From assembly GCF_905220565.1 (NCBI RefSeq), contig NC_059416.1, positions 4,526,001 through 4,590,000 on the forward strand: a stretch of 64,000 bases of DNA, read 5' to 3'. The notes under the pieces were generated by a model that had not been told where the DNA came from, did no database searches, and saw only the letters and a program-made list of their open reading frames with translations. The position numbers and the translations under genes were made by a program. The DNA comes from Melitaea cinxia. Lineage: Eukaryota; Arthropoda; Insecta; Lepidoptera; Nymphalidae. Below are positions 11,001 to 21,600 of this stretch, one piece after another (position 1 is the stretch's first letter; each line of letters opens with the position of its first letter).

Positions 11001-12425
11001 TCAAAGAAGGAATGGAAAAGTTAGTTGATATTGTTAGCTGAATCGGGTCTTACACTTAAATTTTTAAACGTTATGTCAACTACTTAGGCTTTATTATCTT
11101 TAGTAAGGGTATCCAACGGGGATCCGATAAATTGAAATCCGTAACATCACATAACACCGAACACCAGTAGATAAACATACTGTCAGACAATTTTTTAGAG
11201 GCTAAAGAGTTTTTTTCGTAGGTTTGTAAAAGAGTTCTCGATTATTTATTTGACTTTGAAATAGAGTATAGAGTAAGTTCATCAATGGCGCATGTGGACG
11301 CTTTGAGCCGTAACCCATCTACCAATAATAATCGTTCTGAATGAACTATTAATGCAGTAACTGAAAATGATTATCGGCTTTCAACAGTACAAAATTCTGA
11401 TTTGGAGATACAACGAATTATTGGGACGATGTGGTAGAGATAAAAAGTAACTACAAACTCAAAAATAGTAAACTTTTTAGAATCACAGCTGAAGCTGATA
11501 GATGGGCTGTGCCTAAAAGTGTCCGTTGGCAAATCATTAAACAAAACCACGATGATCTAGGCCATTTCGTGGTAGACAAGACGTTAGAACGCATAAAGTT
11601 TTGTCACTAAATATGAAGGCCCTTGTCTAGAATGTGCATATAGTAAGACACCCGGTGGTAAGAGAACCGTTTTTTTTTACACATCTATATGAATCATGTT
11701 GGGCCATTTGTGTGTAGTAGCAAAAAAAAAACGTACATTCTAGTATTGATTGACCCGTTTACGAAATATATTTCATTAAAACCTGTAAAGAGTACCAAAT
11801 CCAAAATAAATAACGGTAACAAAATAATAATCAGTAACGTTTACACGATTTACTGTCTACTTATTAAAATTATAAATAAATTTATAACGATATAGCAAAA
11901 ACCTAATAAAATTAACATGAAATTACCGTTTTCTTTAACAATTATATATATTTTTTTATAGCAATGCCGAAAAACACGCTCGAAGAACAGAAACGGACGT
12001 GCGAAATGGCCGCCTACTTCACCCACTGCAAACTACAACCCGTCCACCAAATCTTGACCCTCAGAACAGCTCTAAACATGTTCTTCAAACTGAAGAACTA
12101 TAGAACCGCTGCATCCTTTGCCCGACGGCTCTTAGAGCTTGGTCCTAGACCGGAAGTAGCCCAACAAGCGAGAAAGATTCTCCAAGCTTGCGAAAAGACA
12201 CCAACAGACGAACACCAACTTTTGTACGACGAACACAACCCGTTCAATATCTGTGGAATCAGCTATAAGCCTATTTATCGAGGAAAGCCTGAAGAAAAAT
12301 GTTCCCTGTGTGGCGCTAGCTTTATGCCAGAACATAAAGGGAAGCTGTGCCCCGTGTGTGGCGTTTCAGAGATCGGCAAAGATGTATTGGGACTAAGAAT
12401 TTGTCCGCTGCAGTTCCAGAGATAA
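800..12425 (+). CDS. COPA: Coatomer subunit alpha (COPA), C-terminal 743 codons, 12 exons
   Basis: Alpha-COP is the scaffold subunit of the COPI coat that forms Golgi-to-ER and intra-Golgi vesicles. Exons: 800-1020, 1388-1525, 4379-4482, 4781-4947, 5430-5627, 5968-6149, 6948-7080, 7867-7969, 8091-8220, 8481-8656, 9444-9659 and 11962-12425. All have GT-AG borders, every phase matches, and the total is 2232 nt. Recognisable stretches include HMVRTAKLVGQSIIAYLQ, VEMCYQRTKNFDKLSFLY, NWPLLAVSK and AAYFTHCKLQPVH, ending GLRICPLQFQR. Alpha-COP is usually about 1220 residues, so the WD40 propeller and roughly the first 480 residues lie upstream of the window. Exons to 6149 are the WD-associated helical region; 6948-7969 encode an acidic, Gly/Ala-rich linker; 8091 onward is the COPI C-terminal domain. 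The donor of exon 6948 could also be at 7077 (same phase). The exon at 1388 is repeated 14 times. Confidence 0.95.
1397..3598 (+). repeat. 14-copy 158-bp tandem array carrying a COPA exon
   Basis: The phrase cataatccgc recurs every 158 bp from 1397 to 3451, giving 14 units. Each unit holds almost the whole 138-nt exon (1388-1525) with its splice donor (tacag then gtgcgcac), plus about 20 bp of intron. Only the first unit keeps the upstream exon edge with an acceptor (cggcag, AG at 1386-1387), so the other 13 are expected to be removed as intron. Units are nearly identical and GC-rich within AT-rich DNA; one site is T in most units and C in units 6, 7 and 10 (starts 2187, 2345, 2819). Because 158 is not a multiple of 3, read-through would shift frame. 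Confidence 0.95.
3606..3815 (+). repeat. SINE-like dispersed repeat (family C)
   Basis: It contains the phrases gcttatagacgcctgcaac, gttgccgaccctaccccc and ggagctctggttaccttac, which recur in degenerate form at 13270-13500, 18190-18395, 22795-22905 (reverse) and 51150-51290 (reverse). It abuts the right edge of the COPA exon array. Confidence 0.6.
3816..4378 (+). other. COPA intron, low-copy short repeats
   Basis: There is no exon here. The phrase agggctgtccaaa occurs at about 3966 and 4107, with a variant at 4072, and a short direct repeat of ctcacgacat lies at 4271-4292 beside a G-rich run. It ends in the acceptor tttattag before 4379. Confidence 0.5.
4948..5429 (+). other. COPA intron, AT-rich
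   Basis: AT-rich intron with no coding stretch, mobile element or structured repeat that I could recognise. Borders are canonical. Confidence 0.6.
5628..5967 (+). other. COPA intron, AT-rich
   Basis: AT-rich intron with nothing recognisable apart from a poly-T tract and acceptor (tttttttctag) before 5968. Confidence 0.6.
6205..6275 (+). pseudogene. Decayed partial duplicate of COPA exon 5968-6149
   Basis: About 150 bp downstream of the matching exon segment (6055-6110 plus the intron start), the order aaaagctaatcc, cagtatt/cggtatt, gaccacct/aaccgcct, then tatagtatttt is repeated with substitutions and an internal deletion. It has no splice borders or usable frame, so it is a relic and not an alternative exon. 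Confidence 0.7.
6301..6873 (+). mobile_element. Non-autonomous repeat with AACCGACTTC-type ends, copy 1
   Basis: It starts with attgtgtttgcaggcaaacg and ends with cctcctccttttttggaagt. Related copies lie at 31134-31886 and 33437-33934. In the better copies the ends carry the inverted decamer AACCGACTTC / GAAGTCGGTT; here the left one is eroded. The interior repeats the phrase aaaatcggtacacccagtaa twice. It ends about 75 bp before the acceptor of the COPA exon at 6948. The element class is not assigned. Confidence 0.6.
7081..7866 (+). other. COPA intron with a LINE-tail scrap
   Basis: A fragment at 7095-7136 (gcagaatctacattccgaat) belongs to the dispersed LINE-tail family also seen at 8870-9062. 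The rest was not recognised. The intron ends in the acceptor atttgtcag. Confidence 0.5.
7992..8025. repeat. (TA)n microsatellite
   Basis: About 17 uninterrupted TA units sit directly after the COPA donor at 7970. Confidence 0.9.
8268..8440 (+). repeat. tRNA-derived SINE (family A)
   Basis: It begins with a B-box-like stretch (gtcgcgggtttgatccc) and continues through gtgcttctgtatcgtgtgtg and acacaagagaaaatc. The same order is seen at 14095-14185 and, in reverse, at 17030-17190, where the tRNA-like head is more complete. Confidence 0.6.
8870..9062 (+). repeat. LINE 3'-end repeat
   Basis: It carries gataaagatgcgtgggttt, ggcgctgtat and gcagaatctacattccgaat. Related copies lie at 14945-15420 (reverse), 20560-20690 (reverse) and 41880-42290, the last ending in a TTTGAT-rich tail. 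Confidence 0.6.
9297..9382 (+). pseudogene. Decayed duplicate of the start of COPA exon 9444-9659
   Basis: The 86 bp align with 9416-9500, including flanking intron (aattaatttaa) and exon (ctgaaaccaagctcattagt versus gtgaaactaagctcactagt). The offset is about 119 bp. The copy lacks an AG acceptor at the matching position, so it is probably not spliced in. Confidence 0.7.
9960..11810 (+). pseudogene. Degenerate Ty3/Gypsy retrotransposon pol fragment
   Basis: Broken reading frames within the COPA intron show retroelement pol motifs in order. There is an RT palm stretch (MPFGLANAPATF near 10878, then YLDDIIIPS near 10969), an RNase H end (MAHVDALSRNP near 11287), and an integrase zinc-binding H..H region near 11548-11570 followed by the start of the integrase core (YILVLIDPFTKYISLKPV near 11728). 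Stops and frameshifts are numerous, and no LTRs were found. It is an old, dead insertion transcribed with COPA and spliced out. Confidence 0.8.
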
Positions 12426-12468
12426 TTTATAAATGTATTATTGACTTTATTGTATAAGACTTATGTTA

Positions 12469-12474
12469 AATAAA
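12469..12474 (+). terminator. COPA poly(A) signal AATAAA
   Basis: A canonical AATAAA lies 44 nt after the COPA stop codon (12423-12425) and is followed by short AT-rich repeats. Confidence 0.75.
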
Positions 12475-12559
12475 ATTAATATTATATTATATTATATTAT
12501 ATCGACTATGGTGTTTGATTTTGAAATGAAAGGTTGTTTGGGTTAACAATTAAAACAGT

Positions 12560-12565
12560 TTTATT
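12560..12565 (-). terminator. Sugar transporter poly(A) signal AATAAA
   Basis: TTTATT on the + strand reads AATAAA on the - strand, about 47 nt after the transporter stop codon (12612-12614). Confidence 0.75.
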
Positions 12566-12611
12566 TGTCATACAAAACTTATACACTAACATTTCAAGAG
12601 TGTTTTTTACA

Positions 12612-15600
12612 TCACACAGCTTCTGGTTTTGGTTCTTTAGTCCTGAAAGAAAAGAAAAATTATGAATTACGAATATTTCTAATTAACTTTAAATTTTAAA
12701 TAATCTGAACGGTCAATTACTGGTAAATTTATAATTTGTTCCATGTATAAATAATGATACAATTAATAATATCATCATTATCGCTTTAGACTAATTTATA
12801 GAGCTAATATCTTAACGAAATAATTAAGAAATATATTTCAGAATAATATTTATTTATTTATCAACTTTATATACTCTGATCAACTGTTGTAACAAGTAAA
12901 ACGTAGCAGATATTTACAGATAAGTTTTAAAAGAAGTGTTTAGATATTTATTACCTGTTATTAAGCATATCCTGAATTTCGTCGAAAGTTTTCCCTTTCG
13001 TCTCTGGCAGCAATGGACTAATGGAGAATATAAAGCCAAGTCCACAGCAGATAGCGAGAATCCAGAAAGCAGTGTAGATACCGTAAGACGCGGCCACATC
13101 ACGGAAGAATCTAGAAAATATTTTATATTAAAAAATACGATTTAATACGATATTTTTAATATATTGATATAGTTTAAAACGACTGTGAACTTTACGTCTG
13201 TTTTAAAAAGAACTTTAACAATAAAATTGTCGTTTGGAATTAAAGATAAGTATTTTAGGGTAACATTTATTGTAAACGACTAGATCGGCAAACAAGCTTT
13301 CGGCCTACCTTATAGTAGGCGGTTATCGTAGCCTATACACGGAAGCATCGCAAGTATGTTAACGACCCTACCCCCGACCCTGTCCAGAAGTCCACCTCAC
13401 TCACACACACCACCGAACCCACACCACAGGAACACAATACTACTTGAGTACAGTTTTATTTGGTTGTGACCTGCAAGGTGGAAATACTTCCCCAGTCGAG
13501 CTGTTCCAATTTTAAGCTGCATATTTCCTGCTGTGCCTCAGTAAAATTTAAATAGAAAGTATAAATAAAAATGACCTGGTCCAGACGAACCCAGCCAGCC
13601 AGCACATGAAGGAAGCGATACCGCTGGCAAGACATTTGGTTCTTACGGGGAACATCTCCGCGACCAAGATCCATGGTACTGGACCAACACCTAAAATTGT
13701 TACATCGCTTTATACGATCAATTAAAATCATGAAATTTTTTTGGAATAAAATGATGGAAACACGCGTCTTTAGAAATAAAGAGGCAGGTACCACAAATAA
13801 ATGTTTGTGAATGAACATTTATTTGTGGCACCTACTTACCACAAATAAATGTTCAGGCAATTTATTTTACTATTTTTTTGAGTTTACTTCTTACGAAATG
13901 ATACAAGGACGGTGATATACAAAAATATGGGGAGTGAAATAGTATGAAACAACGGACGCTGGCGTACAGTGACGCTGAGAGTGACGTTTTACAGCGCTTA
14001 TAGCTGTTTATTTAAGATGCCGATAAAAATAGCAAGCGTCAATACACAAAAAACATATGTTTTGATTTTAGTTTTACAGAATATTTCTTTTAATTTGTGT
14101 GGCATTTGTGCTTTTGTATTGTGTGTGTTCCCCGAACCACGACATCGGAGAAAATCCTATTGAGAGCCGTTAGTGTGAAGCATTTATTTATTATTTATTA
14201 CTAGCTGCCCTGACAGATTTCGTTCTGTCAAAAATTAATAGTAAAAATAATAATTTTTTCATTTTTTTAAAGTATTAAACCTTGGCTTTAAGAAACACAA
14301 AAAATAAATTAGCCGAATTGGTCGAGCCATTCTCGAGTTATGCGCTTACCAATATTCATTTTTATTTATACAGATTGAATACAACGTAATCGTTTTTAAG
14401 GAGTAAACTGCATTCGTGTATCGGAGCTGACACACATATTCTTTTGTTATAAAGAAGTAACTGCACATAGGAAGAACGATTTAGTGTCATATCTTACTCA
14501 TACTTACCTAGAGTAAAAAGTATCATGTAGATAATGAGGCATAAAAGTGGAAGGAATGCCCATGATTCAACGTTGTATTTGAAATGTGAATCTAGTAAAG
14601 CGTAGATGCCTATAATACCCTAAAACAATAAACATAAATTGATTTCAAGTTATCTGAATCTTCTATTAAGAAGATTTTTGCATTTACAATAACAATATAT
14701 TATGAGTAAAAGTTACCAAAAATATAGTGAGACCCAGCGACGTCGTCCACATCAGAAGTTTTCTTCCTAGTCGGTCCACTACAAGGGGTGTTATACAACT
14801 CGTTATTACCTAAATAAAAAGAAATAGTAGCTATATAACAGATGTTTCGTTTTAGGCACTGTTAAATAACAGATATATATGAGGTCCAATATAAAGACCT
14901 TACTCCAAAGCACATTACTACTCGTAAGTATTGAATGTTTTTGTGTCTAAAATTCAAAATCAAAATCAAAAACAGCTTTATTCAAATAGGCTCCAAGAGC
15001 ACTTTTAAATCGTCATTTTACAAATAAAACTTTAAAAATCAATTATTATATTCATAGAAGTAAAGCTACCACCGATTCGGAATGTAGATTCTGCAGAGGA
15101 GAATCGGCAAGAAACTCCGCAGTTACTCTTTTGAAAAATAATAAATAAACCGTATTTTAGTACAAAATTAGTAACATGTTGCATAAAATGCAGCATCACT
15201 AAGTCCACACATCTTTATTAACTATGTAATCCTGCACTGAGTAATAAGCTTTATCTATTAATTTTTTAAATAAAAACTTTAAACATATAACTTTAAATTT
15301 ATGTTGAGACAATTCCAAAATCGTTTGTGGGATTTTATTACATAATATATATAATTGAACTTGTAATGGCAAATTATCGTATAAAAACATCTATTAACTT
15401 AAATAATATATCTCTCTGATCTGAGTCTCTGATCATTTATCACCTTTAAAGGGAACGTACCCATATTACGTGACCCGTTTTTACATGTTTTTTTTAAATA
15501 TTTTTTTCTCATTTTATTTCTTGTTAGATGTTAAACGAAGCTAATTTTATATTTGCGAAAAAACAGAATATTTGTGTAATTCGATATAAATTAAAACATT

Positions 15601-18600
15601 ATATTGGAGACTCACTTGAACAACACCCATAATGATAGTTCCATCTGAGGCAGATATCCGCGTGCCAACTTTCACTAAAAGTTCTTCCATATAAAACAAA
15701 AGGACATCGATCCCGGACAGTTGTAATAACATCGCTAAGAACACGCAAATGCCTAAAAAATACCACTAAATTAGCCACATAATAGGGATTTCAATAACTT
15801 AAGTGATAAATAATGATTTATATGTCGAAGATGGATGTGGAAATAACCTAAGATAGTCTGAAAGGAAATTTACTACCTTATTGCAAAACTAAACAGTTCG
15901 ATTTAATTCGTTTGTATTAATATTTACTATATTAAAAAACTCATATCTTTTTAATGTTTTTACGAGTTAGTTATATTTGCGTTGATCAATATTACATAAT
16001 AAAATTAGCAAATTTAATAATAATAATATTGTACCTATTGATACATTATGCTTGACAAATAATGTAATATGAGGATTAAAAAGAAGTTTTATTTTAATTT
16101 TACCTAAAGCCTTTATATTTCCTCTAGTAGCCCACAAGTCTTTAACGCTAGGTTCCACTCTGAACTCTCTCGCTACCATTGCTTGTAGTCCATCTAGTTC
16201 AGACTGTACGACGTCTTTAGATAAACCTCGCAACTTTTGTAAAATAGTCGAAGCTTCATCAATTTTACCTGTTTGTTATAAAAACATATATTAATAGATT
16301 GGACACATTAGTAATCAGTGGTTCTAGTGATTATCATACCCAAAGAAATACACTATTTGAAGAACTACATTACTTAATTATTTAAATATATCTTTCTTGT
16401 GAATACCCAGCTTATGTATTAGTGTTGTATAAAAATTACCTAAGTAACGTTCAGTATAAACAAAAATAAACAAAATGTTACCTTTATAAACCAAGAAGAA
16501 TGGTGTTTCTGGTATGAACCAAGTAAAGGGGACGTAGAATAGTGACAGTATACCGCCAGTCGCCGTGAGCCCCCAGTATGTTGAAAACGGACCAATAGCA
16601 TATGCCAGGAGGAAGCCAATGTTGATGAAGAGCAAAAATAGGGCACTGAGGGATCCGCGGATTTTGTCCTGAAAAGAAAGAAAGTTTTCAATTAAATTGC
16701 TTCATAATACAATAATTTATTTTTAAAGTTTTAATTTGTAAAATGATTCTTGTTTGATTCGATTTTGATAGTGCAATAAGTTTTTAAAAGATGCCTTTAA
16801 AGTGTTAGCAATAAAGCAAAAAGCAAATATCTACTAGTTGAAACGATGAACGTCGTACCGCCACTTTTTTTTAATGAATATTTTATGGTTATGTTTTATT
16901 TTCCACTAGACTTACATTGTACTGATAATAATGAACACAGCAAAAAAAAAAAACAATTTTTGCTGTAGTTTGGAAGTTATGCGCGTACATACCTACATGT
17001 TATCTTAATTAAAAGACGGGCTCCAAAAGGATTTACTCCTGTGTTGGGGGTTTGAAACAAACACATTACAAAAGCACAGACACTCATCTGTATGATCTAT
17101 ATAAATGTTTGCCATGTGCGGGGATCAAACTCGCGACCGCCAACGCAATAGCCAGAGTTGTGACCGTTACGCTAATCCGTCGTCTATTCTGAGTGTTTGC
17201 GACAGTCAACGTAGAACAGGTTTGAGTTGGTACACAAGTTTATTATTAATTTATTAGCAATCTTTATAATCAGATAATGTCTATTAATATCTAATTATAA
17301 TAATCAATTTACAATTAAAATTTACTCAATTACGTTAGATATGAAATTTTTCTCACGCATGCATAAAACTAGAATTAATAACGAACAAACTCCCATACGG
17401 AGGGTTCTGTATAATTTTAATTGTAGCAGTCGTCTTGAATGAAGGCTCGTTTAAATTTCAACATCATTCTATTTTACTTATTTAACGTTATGATTGATTG
17501 ATTGATTGATTGACTTGGCCAGTAACATCCCAATGAAGAACATAGGCCTCTTTCTCCATGAAGGAGAAGGGTCCTCTACTGCGGGTTGGCGGATTATATT
17601 GACGTTATAGTTTACAATTTATACTTCTTATAACCCTATTCTCTATTATTTTTCATTTGTCTGTGTGTTTAACTTCCTGTATTATGGACGCTGAAAGTAC
17701 CTACTTAATCAATTTAATTATATTATTTACTGTTTTAATGATATAGCCATATGATAAACAGAAGGACGGATGGATTGACAATAATAGAATTTCAGGTACG
17801 TAACTCTAAGAACGGTTATTGACCTTTAATATGTTTTAAATTATGGAGTTTTCTCACACATTTTAAGACACATTATAGCGAAGTCCTGGTGTTCGGGATT
17901 TCTATAAATCTGAAAATATCACACGTTACGATTTGGTACACAATTTTTAATTGCAAAGCGATTAGATAGGTACTATCGAAATTAAAAAAACTTGCTTGTC
18001 ATTGATTGAATCGTATTTACTTATTTAGGTTGTGATTGAATGTTACGGTTGGTTGTTTTATCGGTTGTTTTTAAAATCGGAGCCTTTACAAATCTATTTT
18101 TATTTTAGCTAACCACATAGTTTTATAATGAACACAATTAATTTAAATTAATGTTTGGTGTGTATAAACTGAAAAGTTACTAGTAAAAATTATTTCATCG
18201 GGAGTATTGCAGGCGCGTAGCTGACCCTATTCCCGACCATCCCCAGAAGCTCTGGCAACCTTACTCGCCAAGGAACACAACAGTACTTGAGAGCAATATT
18301 ATTTTGTTTTGTTTAAAGAACGTAAGGATGAAGTACATCCCCAGTACGGATGCTCAAAATTTTAAGCAAGGTATTTTCGTGCCTCTGATTCAGTTTAATA
18401 TCCCTGGTGGGTATAGGCCTCTTTCTCCATGTAGGAGGATTGGAACTTGATCCACCACGCTGCTCCAGTGTGAGTTGGCTGATTTATTCCCAACCACGTG
18501 TAAAGGTTGCTATCCGGTATCTATGATAACGATTGGGACCGACTGCTTAACGTGCTCTCCGAGGCACGGTGGGGAGACCTACAAGGACAGACAACCAAAA

Positions 18601-21600
18601 CCGAAAAGAAATATTGTAAATACTCGTACAAATATCCATCCCGAGCGGGAATCGAACCAGAGCGACGTCTGCTGTGCCCTTTCTCGATAACTTCAAATGA
18701 GTTGTTGAATCGAAAGTCAAATTAAAGCTGCCTCTAAAAGCTTCATCTATCTATTACGTATCTCTGTAAGTTGGCGGATACTTTAACGAGATACTTACTT
18801 CCTATTCCTGTATAGATTAACCATCAATTAAGTGTCTGTAATTACGCATGTAATTACTAATTACTTTAATGTATACAAGGTTATTGACCATAAGGGCAGT
18901 TAGTGAAATAAAAATCTATTCTAATATTATAAAGCAGAAAAGTTTGTGTGTTTGTTTAAAAACACTAATCTCAAGAAGCACTGGTTCGAATTTAGAAATT
19001 ATTTTTGTGTTGGATAGCCCGTTAGCCGATGAAGGCTATAAGCTTTTTTTCTTAAATTAAAGTATGTGAAACCGCAGGGCATAGATAGTATATTATATAT
19101 TAGTTGTTGGGGATTATGAATATTCAATAAACTTTGTATTAACTTGTAGAACTTGTGTGCTTTACTAAGTGACTAAAACCTTTCGTAGAGGGAACACGCT
19201 TTAAAATCTAAGTTAGTATTTAATGGAGATCTAATGTATGGATAGATGGCATGTATATAAATAGTACGTGAAGTATTTCGTTTTGAAGTCCGTTGGCGCA
19301 GTTTGAACTGACCCTGCTAATAGGCTTTGAGCTCGAACCTACGACAGATTTGCTCCGAGTCTGGGGGTAATATAAATATAATACATGTGCTGATTTATAT
19401 ATGTATTATTTGTATATATATTTATTGATTTTTTTTTATAGTAATATCATTTAGTTGTTACCTATAACATAATCATTAATTTGCTTATCTTAGGAACAGA
19501 CGACCTCGTAGGTATGTCAAAATTATATATTTATTTAAGTATACAAACAGAATTGTAACTAACCTCAGCTATCTCCCCAATATACAAGGGCACAGTGGCA
19601 AATTGCATGCCGGTAGCGCAACCCCACATGATGCGGGCGGCGTATAAGGTCGGCAGGTTGGTCGCCACACCAGCCAGCAACCAACCGAGCAGCAGAGGAA
19701 CGTTCGATCCCATAACGATCAACCTCCGACCGATGCGATTTGATAATGGAACTGTTATCAGTGGTCCTGGAAGATTACTTGGTATATAAATACAGTTGAA
19801 TTCATTAATGATTATGTAGTGTATGAATTATCTGTTTAATATTTCAAAAATTAGCGGGACATTTCATTTCGAAGCTCGAAAAAAGTAGTAAAGTTGAAAA
19901 AAATGAAATAGGTACTTTTATTAATACAAAAATAATTTATTTAAAATCATACCATATATTAAACCAACTATCACTTCATCACTTCAGCCTATCGCAGTCC
20001 ACTGCTGGACATAGGCCTCCACAAGTTCGCGCCGAAAATGGCCTGAACTGTTGCCTATAGTCACCACGCTGGACAGACGAGTTGGTGACCGCAGGAATAA
20101 CAAAGCAATGGTACTTAAGAAAAAAAGGGAGTAGGATTAAAAATAGTCTTACCAAGTAATCCTCCAAGAACAAGCAATGACCCTATCCATGATTCCTCCT
20201 GTAATGTAGGCGCCCGTGGTAGGGGGGAGTTATTTGAAGCAAGCTGCGGGAATACTGGGGATGTCCACCCCATAGACATCCCAGTGCATAGACTGCCATA
20301 GCTTGCTGTAATTAAATTAAATTTGTTTATAGTAAATTGCAAAAAAAACAAAGTGGTTTTCAAAGTATATGAATAATTCGCATTCAGCTTGTAATATCCA
20401 ACAGCTGGGCATAAGTCTCTTTCTCCATGTAGGAGCAGGATTGGAGCTAAATTTACTACGCTATTCCACTGCGAAATGGCGGATATGTTATTTACTATTA
20501 GTAACGATTATTTATTTATTTATTAATCAATACGTAAAGTACGAGTGTGTATGTTCTCTAACAAAATCAAAAATTGCTTTTTTTCGAATAGGCGTCAACA
20601 GCACTTTTGAATTGCCATCTTATAAATTAAATTTTTCCACCGATTCGGATGCAGAAAGATTCGGCGAGAAACTCCGCAGTTTAGTTTAAAAAAAAGGGTT
20701 AGAAACAGTTATACATAGGTGTTAATAAAAATTTAAGCTTACTTTGTGCAACAAATTACAGGAAATTCTCTATAAAAGAAATGAAATACTAAGAGGATAG
20801 TTGGACTACTTAACTACTTTATCAAACAACTAAATAAACTTTTAACAAACAAAAAAAGAAAAGAGAGAGAAAATGAATAATATGAAACTAGAAAATGCAA
20901 GTCGAATTTGTACATTAAGAATACCGTACGACAAAAATGGTAATAAAATTTATTATGCTCAAAAAATTGTAATAGACGAAAAACTTGGAATAGACGTTTT
21001 ATCCTTAAATGTATGATTGAATGTAAAATTTTTATATAACAATGTTATCTTAAATTTTTTATACTCGTAATGCACCTTCACGATTTATGTAGATTATTAT
21101 TTACTTAAGTGTTTTATTTTTTATTTCTTGAGTCAACTATTTTTTAAGTCAAAGTAAACGTAAAATCCTATCTATAATATAGAAATGAGTCGCTGAATGT
21201 GTTGCTAAGCGCAAAACTCGAGAACGGTTGGACCGATTTCGCTAATTCTTTTTTTAAAATATTCCTTGAAGTACGAGGATGGTTCTTACAGAGAGAAAAA
21301 TTCTAAAAAAAAAAAATTAATAAAATTAAAGAATCGACTGTTAGGCGATACGAAGTTCGCCGGGTCAGCTAGTTCATTATAAAAATTTAAATAAAAAAAA
21401 ACCTGTGTTATGATATATTTATTTTGGTTTGTATAATATAATAAAGGTATCCACTGCAATATATTGTTTGTAATATTATAAAAACGTATATATGCTTGAA
21501 ATTCATCATTTAATGTTGTACATCAATCTTTTTTGTAAAAGATTTTTATACATATACCAACTTAGCATTTTTCAACTGAATCTGCTTCAAAGCAAATAGT

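Noticed and set aside
17100..17185. Possible tRNA gene (A- and B-box-like sequences)
   Set aside because: The arms do not form a clean cloverleaf and the body continues as a dispersed repeat; it is a SINE head.
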